NCBI GenBank assembly: GCA_965240325.2
Contig: OZ251224.1
Coordinates: 3,472,001-3,536,000, forward strand
Length of the DNA stretch: 64,000 nucleotides
Reading direction: 5' to 3'
Source: Rebecca billardiae RCC1528
Lineage: Eukaryota; Haptophyta
Below are positions 21,900 to 29,860 of the stretch, one piece after another. The stretch's first letter is position 1; every line of letters begins with the position of its first letter. The notes under the pieces were generated by a model. That model was not told the origin of the DNA, did no database searches, and worked only from the letters and a program-made list of their open reading frames with translations. The translations under genes were made by a program, and so were the position numbers.

Positions 21900-22786
21900 C
21901 GCCCCCCGCCCGGGCCGCCTGGGCCCGGCAGCGCTGCGCGCCAGCCCAGGTAAGCCGTCATACATGCACACTGTATAGTGATGCAGAGGCTTACACTCGA
22001 AGTAGTGTTTCCATACTCCGACACTGAGTGCCGCCAGCGCCGGCGCACCGTGAGCCTCGCGCCACGCGGATGGCCAGCGCAGCACGGGCAGCGCTAGCGC
22101 GGCCTCGGCGCAGCCGAGCAGGACGTGGGTGAGCGCAGTTAGCGCGGATCACCCGACCGAGCTCAGATCGACCATGCTGACGGCCACATACACGATGCCT
22201 ACCTTCGACAACGCACTCCGCCAGGCTGCGAGCTGCCCTTTCCACTCGAGCGCCGCTGTGACGTCGCCGCGGCCGCGGCAGTAGCGCACGGAGGGGACGA
22301 ACGCGAGCACCGCCGCCGCGAGCGCAGCCAGCAGCCGGAGCGCGACGGCGAGGACGCCGACGGACGCGGCCACCGCGAAGGCTCAGCGCGCGGCGTGATC
22401 GAGTGCCGAGCCCGGCGCAAGCAGCACGAGCTAGTGCCAATCCTGCCGCCCCACGTGCGCTATGCAGCGCGCATCCACGGGCGCGCCCGCTGTCCCTCGC
22501 TGCTGCAGCCGGCCGTGCGAGCCCTTGATATGTTGCCGCCAGTAGTAGGCCGCGCTGGCGAGGAGTACCGCGCAGCACGTGGCGCTGATGACGAGCAGCC
22601 ACCGCCCCGCGCCCCAGCTCCCGAGCCGCTCACGCACCCGCACCGCCACTGGGACCGCAGGCGGCGCGCGCCCGGCCGTTAACGTTTCGCCGCCGTCCGC
22701 ACAGACACAGCCGAGTCGCTCAGCTCGGGGCTATCGGGGACCAGCGTGGAGCGGGCGTCGCGCTGGTCTTCGAGCGCCGCCGTCAT
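21900..22786 (-). CDS. Tentative multi-exon membrane protein, family unknown
   Basis: Assembled by eye from exon-like pieces; boundaries are approximate. The ATG at 22786 opens MTAALEDQRDARSTLVPDSP, then ELSDSAVSVRTAAK to about 22684. After a possible 34-bp intron comes VRERLGSWGAGRW and a membrane span LLVISATCCAVLLASAAYYW, ending WRQHIK near 22530. A piece at 22372-22149 holds a second span (VGVLAVALRLLAALAAAVLA) and VGIVYVAVSMVDLSS. Its likely join to the previous exon needs a GC-AG intron. A branch-point-like CTAAC lies at about 22140. A last piece near 22130-21940 has LPVLRWPSAWREAHGAPALA and GVWKHYFECK. I cannot name the family or the C-terminus. Confidence 0.4.
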
Positions 22787-23137
22787 TACGCGCATCCTCG
22801 CTCGAGCGCGCCACCTCGCGCGCCGCTGGTGAGTTTGCCCGGGGAGCGCTCATCAATGGGGCGCCTGGCAAAGTTGAGAACCAGAAGGTATCATACTGCC
22901 ATACAGACAGTAGGTATGGATACTACTATTATACCACGTTTTGCCCATCAATGCTCGTAAGGTCGTAGTAGTATTGATTGAGGAATGATTAACCGTAAAG
23001 TGGATTGTTGCTACTGAAAGCCGCCCGGCCAAGAACCCAACAGACTCTCTTGGTCTCGGACGGGTGGAGAATCGACGCGGCCACGACTATCAAGTTGGAG
23101 TGCACCGTGCACAGCCCTTGCGAGTACCGCCCTTGCC

Positions 23138-24160
23138 ATGCCGACGAAGAGAGAGGGGATCTCGCTGCGCATCGCGCCCGAGCTGAACGCGATCGATCTG
23201 AAGGGCAGGCGCTACGTCGTCACGGGCGGCACCTCGGGCGCGGGCGAGGCCACCACCAAGTTTTTGGCCGAGCGCGGCGCGGAGGTCATCACGTGCGGCC
23301 GCAGCGTCGCGGGCGCGCAGGCGCGGATCGACGAGCTGCCCGCGGAGGTGAAGGCGCGCATCACGCTCGTATTCTGCGACCTGGGCGACCTCGACTCGGT
23401 CGAGTCCTTCGCCGACACGATCGCCAAGCGGTGGGATCGCCTGGATGGCCTCGTGAACAACGCGGGCCTCGCCATCAGCGCGGCCGACCGCCTGGGCATG
23501 CAGATTGGCGGCCAGAAGTACGACGTGATGTTCATGGTGAATCACGTGGCGCACCACCACCTCACCAACCTGCTCATGCCGCTGCTCGAGCGCAACGGCG
23601 GCGCGCGCGTCATCAACCTGTCCTCCATCGTGCACGACAAGGTCATCGGCGGCAAGACTAAGTTCGGGCACATCTACCTCGAGGACCCGCACGGCCGCAC
23701 GGCCGCGCACGACGGCCCCGCGCTGTACGCGCAGAGCAAGCTGGCGACGCACTTGCACGCCGTCGAGCTGGCCGAGCGCTACCGCGACAAGCGCGTGTAC
23801 GCGTGGCCCGTGCACCCGGGCACCGTCGAGGGCGGGCTGGGCCGCGACTTCGAGGGCTGCACCGCGTGCCTGATCCCGGTGCTGCTCACGCTGTTCGCCG
23901 ACGAGTTCCGGCAAGTGACGCCGCTCGACGGGGCGCAGACCACGCTGCACTGCCTGCTCTCGGACGAGGCGCTCAAGCACGTCGGCGTGTACCACGCGCA
24001 GACGGGTATGAAGCACCGCAACGGCCAGCGCGGCGGCTGGCCCTTCCCCTCGCCCAACCCGGAGGCGCACGACGCGGAGGTGCGCCGCAAGCTGTGGGAT
24101 CTCACCGAGCAGACGATCGCCGAGGTGAAGGCCGCGAAGCACCAGCAGGCGGTGTCGTGA
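23138..24160 (+). CDS. Short-chain dehydrogenase/reductase (retinol dehydrogenase/WWOX-like)
   Basis: 340 residues, single exon, ATG at 23138. It is a classical SDR with the cofactor motif TGGTSGAG (residues 29-36), NNAG (107-110), the catalytic Ser in INLSS (162-163) and YAQSK (Tyr197, Lys201), followed by WPVHPGTV. All four catalytic elements are present, so it should be an active NAD(P)-dependent oxidoreductase. The arrangement with a long C-terminal lobe resembles the RDH/WWOX/protochlorophyllide-reductase-like group; the substrate cannot be told. The N-terminus is basic and short with no clear signal peptide, suggesting a cytosolic or membrane-surface enzyme. It is isolated, with unannotated DNA on both sides, and uses the same GC-rich codons as the housekeeping genes. 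Confidence 0.92.
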   Translation: MPTKREGISLRIAPELNAIDLKGRRYVVTGGTSGAGEATTKFLAERGAEVITCGRSVAGAQARIDELPAEVKARITLVFCDLGDLDSVESFADTIAKRWDRLDGLVNNAGLAISAADRLGMQIGGQKYDVMFMVNHVAHHHLTNLLMPLLERNGGARVINLSSIVHDKVIGGKTKFGHIYLEDPHGRTAAHDGPALYAQSKLATHLHAVELAERYRDKRVYAWPVHPGTVEGGLGRDFEGCTACLIPVLLTLFADEFRQVTPLDGAQTTLHCLLSDEALKHVGVYHAQTGMKHRNGQRGGWPFPSPNPEAHDAEVRRKLWDLTEQTIAEVKAAKHQQAVS

Positions 24161-25142
24161 GCGGGCACGCCCGTCGGCAGCCGGGGGCGGGCACGGAGTC
24201 ATCATCATTGCAGTGCCGACTGACCGCAGTCCGCAGTCCGGCCAACAAGCTCAGTCAGTCGCATATCATCTTGCTCATGCTCAGCTGATGCGGCACGTCG
24301 CGCGATGGCATCCTGATGACGATCCGGTCCGAGCGAAGTTCGCGGAGACGATCCGGGGATCAGCACAGATAGATCATCGACGACGATATATATATATATC
24401 GTTCGCGCGGAGACGATCCGGGCTCCGCCATCCGTCCCGGGCCGGGGGCGGGGTCGCGGGGATCAGCGGCACAGATAGATCATCCGATCGACGACGATTA
24501 TATCGTCGGTCGTAGCCAGTCATGCCAATTGATGATGAGTTTACATCCGTGTAGATAGTGAGTACGTATAGACTCTTTATTTCTAAAAGCTGCTCATATA
24601 TCTCGTCGGCAGTTGTGGCGAGACACATCGTCAGAGTCAGTGAGTGAGACACCGACTGACCGAGACATCGGAGTGCTGAGAGCACTAGTATCAATCACTA
24701 GTATCATAGTCCCGGATTGACGGCAGACCGCCGGGACGAGGGCACTGCTAGCTCAGGCACCGTATAAGTTAACTACTATAAGCTATAAGCTATGGCTTTA
24801 CAGATTCACAGACTACAGAGTCAAGCTGTAACGGACTCCGGGAGCCCGGCTCGGGCGGCGGAACCGCCGCGAGCCGCACCCGGAGCAGACTGAGAGTGAG
24901 AGTGGCTGCTGTGAGTGGTGTGTCAGGCGACGATCTCAGTTTATCAGCCAGTGGCAGTGTACCAGCCAGAGCGAGTGTCACTCAGTGTGGCATGCTGCAA
25001 GTGACCGACCTCGAGGCTGCTCGACGGTCCGGTCTCCGGACTGATCGGAGACGACTCGCAGGATGAATGAACCACTGATCACAGATCGTCACTTCCCACG
25101 CTGGCCCCTTGAGCGGCATATGCACGCGAGCTTCATCCGCCA
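24161..25142. other. Intergenic, local duplication only
   Basis: There is no protein-like frame. It contains the duplicated segment described at 24341-24500 and lower-GC DNA to 25140. Confidence 0.45.
24341..24500. repeat. Local direct duplication around an AT palindrome
   Basis: CGCGGAGACGATCCGGG occurs at 24341 and about 24405. Each copy is followed by GGGATCAGC, CACAGATAGATCATC and CGACGACGAT. The second copy carries about 45 bp of extra GC-rich sequence. The first ends in a palindromic (TA)n tract at 24386-24400. Confidence 0.7.
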
Positions 25143-25607
25143 TTAATTGAAGTGGTTGTTCTTGCTGACAATGCTAAGCGCGTCGCCAGAGCCGTTGATT
25201 TTGAGGTAGAACACAACGCCGCTGGGGCAAGACGACTCTTCATCGGAAGTGCCTAGTTGAAAGGTGTTTCCAAACTTGCCTCCGTTCGTGACGGTCCAGT
25301 TGCCAAGTTCGGCGACCGGATGATAGGGAGGGCCGGCGTGATACGTGAAGGACTTGTTGCCGTCGATCGAGTACGTAACGTCGCCACCGTCGTCTCCGCA
25401 ACTGTTCAGGATAACGTTCGGAAGGCACGCGCCTGAAAACACGTAGTCGACGATGGGCGCTGCCCCTGGCGCAATGGTGGCTGGAAAAGGGCCCCAGCTC
25501 TGCATCTGGTACTCATGCTCCCACGTCCGCTTGAATGTGTAGGGCGTGCTGTTCGCAATCTGGACGCACTGATCCGTCCACGGAGCAGGATAGTCCATGT
25601 CCCCCAT
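25143..25607 (-). CDS. Small beta-rich protein, function unknown
   Basis: 154 residues from the ATG at 25607 (MGDMDYPAPWTDQCVQIANS). There is no signal peptide. The sequence is rich in Gly, Asn, Thr, Ser and aromatics, with alternating hydrophobics typical of a beta-sandwich: CVQIANSTPYTFKRTWEHEY, then WGPFPATIAPGAAPIVDYVF, GDVTYSIDGNKSFTYHAG and PSGVVFYLKINGSGD. The layout recalls small beta-sandwich proteins of bacteria and fungi of the aegerolysin type, but this is a fold-level impression only. Four to five cysteines are present. Its GC content is clearly lower than that of the neighbouring genes, so recent acquisition is possible. A TATA-like box lies about 120 bp upstream. Confidence 0.7.
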   Translation of the reverse strand: MGDMDYPAPWTDQCVQIANSTPYTFKRTWEHEYQMQSWGPFPATIAPGAAPIVDYVFSGACLPNVILNSCGDDGGDVTYSIDGNKSFTYHAGPPYHPVAELGNWTVTNGGKFGNTFQLGTSDEESSCPSGVVFYLKINGSGDALSIVSKNNHFN

Positions 25608-25684
25608 TTTGCTGCCCGAAGCGTGTCACGGTACGGCTTCCCTTCGAACCCGTCCGTGGGCGGCGACGACAGTTGGCGGGCGTC

Positions 25685-26070
25685 AATCTCGCCTGCCTGA
25701 GCTGTACATGTGCTTTTAAATTCCCCTTTATAACGGGCTCCGGGTGATCAGGCTGGCGGCCGAAGCCTCCAGCCCTACCCTGGCCAGCCCCCAACCAACC
25801 ACCACCCTCACCCAACCTCAAACCACTGACCGAGACACCTAGTGTCTTGACACCACTCCACTGTGGACAGCCCGCCTCCAGAGGGGGCGGGGGTATGCCA
25901 TTGCCGACAGCATACAAGCCCAACACTGTGGGGAGGTCCCAGGTACAAGCAGTGCACGGCCTTGCAATTCAAGATCATCGTCGAGTTTGAGCCGAGCGTC
26001 TCTTATTCGTCTTAGTAAACTGTACAGTTTACTAAGAATAAGAGACGCACACAGCTCAGGCAGGCGAGAT
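25685..26070. repeat. Inverted pair of element A: possible MITE-like unit
   Basis: The left end reads ATCTCGCCTGCCTGAGCTGT at 25686-25705 and the right end ACAGCTCAGGCAGGCGAGAT at 26051-26070. These are exact 20-bp inverted repeats 385 bp apart. Inside, next to the right end, is a second palindrome (25998-26046). There GTCTCTTATTC..TTAGTAAACTG faces CAGTTTACTAAGAATAAGAGAC. No flanking target duplication is obvious and no ORF of note lies inside. Confidence 0.65.
25726..25734 (-). promoter_or_regulatory. TATA-like box for the small beta-rich gene
   Basis: The minus strand reads GTTATAAAGG about 120 bp upstream of the ATG at 25607. It stands out because most genes here have no TATA box. It lies between that gene and the left end of the inverted repeat. 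Confidence 0.4.
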
Positions 26071-26230
26071 ACCCCCATAGTTGACTTTCTTATTAAACTG
26101 TACGACCGAATACTTTTTACCGATGACGAGGCGACGACCAACGGTCATCTCATCGCGCAGACTAGACCGCCGCCGGGGGCGACGCCAGCGCACCGTGCGC
26201 CTCGACGGGAGCAACGAGTCGCCCGCACAG

Positions 26231-28186
26231 ATGGAGGAAACCAGCGCCGCGGTGAAGCTGCTTCGTCGCAGATCGGCGCGAGGTGACGCGCGTGCCACGT
26301 ACCTCCTGGCGGATCGCCTCGCACACGGAGACGGCGTCGCTCAGAACGAGCGCGAGGCGGCTCGCCTGTACCACATCGCCGCCGAGCGTGGGCTGGCGGA
26401 TGCTCAGTTCAGGCTTGGCGATTGTCATGGTCGGGGCGAGCTTGGACTGGGCCAGGACGCTATCAAGGCAGTGCACTGGTGCCAGCTGGCGGCTGAGCAG
26501 GGCCACGCAGAGGCGCAGTACAACCTGGGCTGCTGCTACAAGGGGGGCGAGGGCGTACCGCAGGACATGGCCGAGGCGGCGCGGTGGTACCGGTTGGCGG
26601 CCAAACAGGGCTACGCACAAGCGCAGTACATTCTGGGCATGTGCTGCTATAAGGGCGAGGGCATGCCGCAGGACGTGACCAAGGCGGCACGCTGGTACCG
26701 GCTGGCGGCCGAGCAGGGCCTCGCACGGGCGCAGTTCCACCTGGGCGTATGCTGCGCGAATGGGGAGGGCGTGCAGCAGGATATGGCAGAGGCGGTGCGC
26801 TGGTACCGGCTGGCGGCCGAGCAGGGAGATTCATTAGCGCAGTGTCGCCTGGGCGTGTGCTGCGACAAGGGCAAGGGCGTGCCACAGGACTGGGCCGAGG
26901 CGGCGCGCTGGTACCGGCTCGCGGCCGAGCAGGGAGATGCATTCGCGCAGCGCAACCTGGGCTGGTGCTGCGAGAATGGCAAGGGCGTGACGCAGGACTG
27001 GGCCAAGGCGGCGCGCTGGTACCGGCTGGCGGCCGAGCAGGGCGAAGCAGTTGCGCAGTGCTTTCTGGGCTGCTGCTGCGAGAATGGCGAGGGCGTGCCG
27101 CAGGACTGGGCCGAGGCGGCGCGCTGGTACCGGCTGGCGGCCGAGCAGGGCAACGCATGTGCGCAGAGCAACCTGGGCTGCTGCTGCCAGAAGGGCGAGG
27201 GCGTGCCGCAGGACATGGCCGAGGCGGCGCGCTGGTACCGGCTGGCGGCCGAGCAGGGCAACGCATGTGCGCAGTGCAACCTGGGCGTGTGCTGCGAGAA
27301 GGGCGAGGGCGTGCCGCAGGACTGGGCTGAGGCGGCGCGCTGGTACCGGCTGGCGGCCGAGCAGGGCAACGCATGTGCGCAGTGCTTTCTGGGCATGTGC
27401 TGCGAGAATGGCGAGGGCGTGCCGCAGGACTGGGCCGAGGCGGCGCGCTGGTACCGGCTGGCGGCCGAGCAGGGCAACGCATGTGCGCAGAGCAACCTGG
27501 GCATGTGCTGCGAGAAGGGCAAGGGCGTGCCGCAGGACTGGGCTGAGGCGGCGCGCTGGTACCGGCTGGCGGCCGAGCAGGGCAACGCATGTGCGCAGAG
27601 CAACCTGGGCATGTGCTGCGAGAAGGGCAAGGGCGTGCCGCAGGACTGGGCTGAGGCGGCGCGCTGGTACCGGCTGGCGGCCGAGCAGGGCAACGCATGT
27701 GCGCAGTGCTTTGTGGGCATGTGCTGCGAGAAGGGCAAGGGCGTGCCGCAGGACTGGGCTGAGGCGGCGCGCTGGTACCGGCTGGCAGCTGATGGTGGTG
27801 AGCCACTCTCTCATTACCGGCTCGGACGGCAGACGCTGGCAGGCATGGGCGTGGAGCGCGACGTGGTGGAGGGCGCGCAGCTGCTACGCCGTGCGCATGA
27901 GCTCGACAGCACTCTCGACCCTTGTGATGTGCTCGTCGCCGAGTACATGGGGGATCGCGAGGTGGCGTCCAAGTGCTGCCTCGTGTGTGCCAACACGGAC
28001 CGTCGCATCTTGAAGAAGTGCGACCGGTGCCACGTGGCGGTGTTCTGCTCACATGGCCACCTGCGGCTGGCGTGGAAGGCGCACAAGGCACACTGCGCAA
28101 CAAATGGCGGCAGTGAGAACCGCGCGCAGACTCCGTCAGCAGAGCAGTCGCGTCGCTTTGATGATCTGATGCGCTGCGCCGTATAA
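26231..28186 (+). CDS. Sel1-like repeat protein with C-terminal MYND-type zinc finger (paralogue 2)
   Basis: 651 residues, one exon, starting METSAAVKLL-like at ATG 26231 (MEETSAAVKLLRRRSARGDA). This is the position equivalent to paralogue 1; the frame is open upstream but diverges. Thirteen to fourteen 36-residue Sel1 units follow, then a degenerate last unit (AADGGEPLSHYRLG). The MYND-like finger is at 582-622 (CLVC, KKCDRC, VAVFC, HGHLRLAWKAHKAHC). It has the same His substitution and the same linker DVVEGAQLLRRAHELDSTLD as paralogue 1. Most units carry AAEQGNACAQ and are almost identical over 108 bp. The 5' flank (about 60 bp) also matches paralogue 1, so the pair arose by segmental duplication, followed by unit gain. 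Adaptor role inferred; partner unknown. Confidence 0.9.
   Translation: MEETSAAVKLLRRRSARGDARATYLLADRLAHGDGVAQNEREAARLYHIAAERGLADAQFRLGDCHGRGELGLGQDAIKAVHWCQLAAEQGHAEAQYNLGCCYKGGEGVPQDMAEAARWYRLAAKQGYAQAQYILGMCCYKGEGMPQDVTKAARWYRLAAEQGLARAQFHLGVCCANGEGVQQDMAEAVRWYRLAAEQGDSLAQCRLGVCCDKGKGVPQDWAEAARWYRLAAEQGDAFAQRNLGWCCENGKGVTQDWAKAARWYRLAAEQGEAVAQCFLGCCCENGEGVPQDWAEAARWYRLAAEQGNACAQSNLGCCCQKGEGVPQDMAEAARWYRLAAEQGNACAQCNLGVCCEKGEGVPQDWAEAARWYRLAAEQGNACAQCFLGMCCENGEGVPQDWAEAARWYRLAAEQGNACAQSNLGMCCEKGKGVPQDWAEAARWYRLAAEQGNACAQSNLGMCCEKGKGVPQDWAEAARWYRLAAEQGNACAQCFVGMCCEKGKGVPQDWAEAARWYRLAADGGEPLSHYRLGRQTLAGMGVERDVVEGAQLLRRAHELDSTLDPCDVLVAEYMGDREVASKCCLVCANTDRRILKKCDRCHVAVFCSHGHLRLAWKAHKAHCATNGGSENRAQTPSAEQSRRFDDLMRCAV
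27130..27780 (+). repeat. Near-identical 108-bp tandem units inside the Sel1 gene
   Basis: Six consecutive 108-bp units, each starting about CGCTGGTACCGGCTGGCGGC and containing GAGCAGGGCAACGCATGTGC, encode 36-residue Sel1 repeats. They differ at only a few bases, mainly in GAATGG/AAGGGC and the AGCAAC/TGCTTT positions. The period is an exact codon multiple. Confidence 0.85.
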
Positions 28187-28244
28187 GAGCGAGGGCCACA
28201 GATTCGCGCCGCTGACTGCTGGGTCTATGATGCGTGATGCGCAT

Positions 28245-28372
28245 GCTCTGCTGTAAGTAGCTACTGCGGCCCGCGACGTTATTACTAAATCGCGACCGTC
28301 TCATCCCTCTCTAGCTCTTTTCTCTCTGCTGCTCTGCTGTAAGTAGCTACTGCGTCTGCGGCCCGCGACGTT
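28245..28372 (+). repeat. 36-bp direct repeats flanking a 54-bp element
   Basis: GCTCTGCTGTAAGTAGCTAC plus TGCGGCCCGCGACGTT occurs at 28245-28280. It recurs at 28331-28372, with an extra TCTGCG. Between them is a 54-bp sequence ATTACTAAATCGCGACCGTC...TTTTCTCTCTGCTGCTC. That sequence recurs alone at 30902-30955. Confidence 0.8.
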
Positions 28373-29436
28373 CACGTTATTGGCCTGTTTTATTTCTACC
28401 AGAGCCCAACGGCGACATTCGCCAACGCGGTAAAATGGCGGCTTGCCCGCTGGTGGTGGGTACCGGCGCGATTGCGGAGTAGTGATGGCACGTCGTTGGC
28501 GCATGTTCGTACTAGGGCGCTGAGCTGTAGCTAAAGATCATGCCAATGCTTGCTGCTAAGCCTTGCCATGGTGCTTCGCCATGACACAGACGGGTCACTC
28601 GCAGCGCACGGCAGTGTGACGATCGCCGCGCCGCGGCAGCAAACCGCGGTTGCGGGCGCGTTGCAAGCTGCAAGCACTCTGCCTTAGCTGCGTCGCGCCC
28701 GTGTCAGTTGGTGAACCAGGATTGTAGAACGACAGATGGACTGCAAACGATACCAGCTCTACTCGCTCCGCCGCCACTTCCTTGTCGAGCGTGAGATGTT
28801 TGCGCATGCAGCTTGCCGCCTGCATTTGAACGTTGTCACGGCAGGTTGGTGGGCCGGTTGTTCAGGCCTCCTCGGCGTAGATGACGACAAGGTGCGTGCC
28901 CCGCGCACCCATGGCGCGCAGAAAGGCGTGCACACGCGTCATCGCGCATCTGGCAGGCTGCAGTCTTGGCCAAGATGATGAGAACAAGCCTGCCAGTGCC
29001 TCACCACGCGGGCGCGAGCGCGCAGAGAGATCTGGCTTCTGACCCGTGCTCTTCAGTGTACCTCGTGTGCGACGACGACGAGGCGGACGAGCGCCGCAAC
29101 TGGATTCGTGCACTCACCGGTCACCGAGGAGTGCACGAATCGCATTCCTCACGCACGTGGGGGCCGCCATCGGCCGTGAGAGGTACACTGAACGGGGCGT
29201 GACACCCATTCCCACTGGCGGGCACGGGTTTGTCGCCGTGACATAGTAAATGGAATCTGGTAGAAATAAAACTCTGCCCTGGCGGGCGGGGGGGTCGGCG
29301 GGCCGTGCCAGTGCTGTCGCAATGTATCCTCCGCGTGCGGGTTCGCGTCTTTCCACATTCGCTCGTGGCCCGTGGGTGACGGACAGTCGAGTGCAAGGAC
29401 CAGTGACATGCACGTGAAGTTGGCTCCCCTGAACGT

Positions 29437-29486
29437 GTACAGTTTACTAAGAATAAGAGACGCACACAGCTCAGGCAGGCGAGATT
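29437..29486 (+). repeat. 45-bp dispersed element A, copy at 29.4 kb
   Basis: This copy is identical to the one at 482-530 over TACAGTTTACTAAGAATAAG and on to GGCGAGATTG. It lies 30 bp beyond the stop codon of the minus-strand remnant ending at 29516, in the same relative orientation as at the AATF-like gene. Confidence 0.85.
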
Positions 29487-29515
29487 GACGCCCAGGACAA
29501 GTCTCAGTCTGTACT

Positions 29516-29860
29516 CTAGTATGCGCTAATCAGCGAGGCCCACACCCACGAGGGAATGTGCAGCACGCGGGGCGGGACGGGTAGCCCGTTGCTCCGCGCG
29601 AGCGCGCGTACGCGCTGTATGTGCCGCATCTCGACCGCGATGGCGTAATCGAGCGCCGCGCCGCCGACGAAGCCGCCAGAGTAGATCATGTGCATGTCCT
29701 CCTGCCGCCAGCCGAGAGCGGTCGCCGCGAGGATGCTTGCCGATGTCCGCTCCAGGCACGATGGGCTCGGCGCAGGTCGCGTTGACGTCGTACACGACCG
29801 CCACGCTGAGCACGAGCGCGTTGACGTTCACGCGGTCATCGCTCTTCGCATCTTCGACAG
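29516..29860 (-). pseudogene. Frame-broken remnant (or unresolved exons) of an unknown gene
   Basis: The minus strand has a convincing 79-codon stretch, 29755-29516, LERTSASILAATALGWRQED, then MHMIYSGGFVGGAALDYAIA, ending WVWASLISAY and a TAG stop. Immediately upstream (about 29860-29757) a protein-like stretch VNVNALVLSVAVVYDVNATC runs in another frame, with no splice sites at the change. Further upstream, MAQALRDEAEVVTPVTDALR (from 30042) and QPRLRELATLAAARHRQARD (near 30130) also look coding. Either small introns were missed or a frameshift broke the gene. The family is not recognised. Confidence 0.4.

Larger units (their letters stand above)
28187..29515. other. Intergenic with repeats and a possible PH-domain scrap
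   Basis: No complete gene was seen. Near 29040-29115 the plus strand reads SSVYLVCDDDEADERRNWIRALTG, which resembles the last strand and helix of a PH domain, but no start or other exons were found. The minus strand near 28865-28945 reads TRVHAFLRAMGARGTHLVVI, then YAEEA and a stop, another isolated coding-like scrap. Repeats at 28245-28372 are listed separately. Confidence 0.4.
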
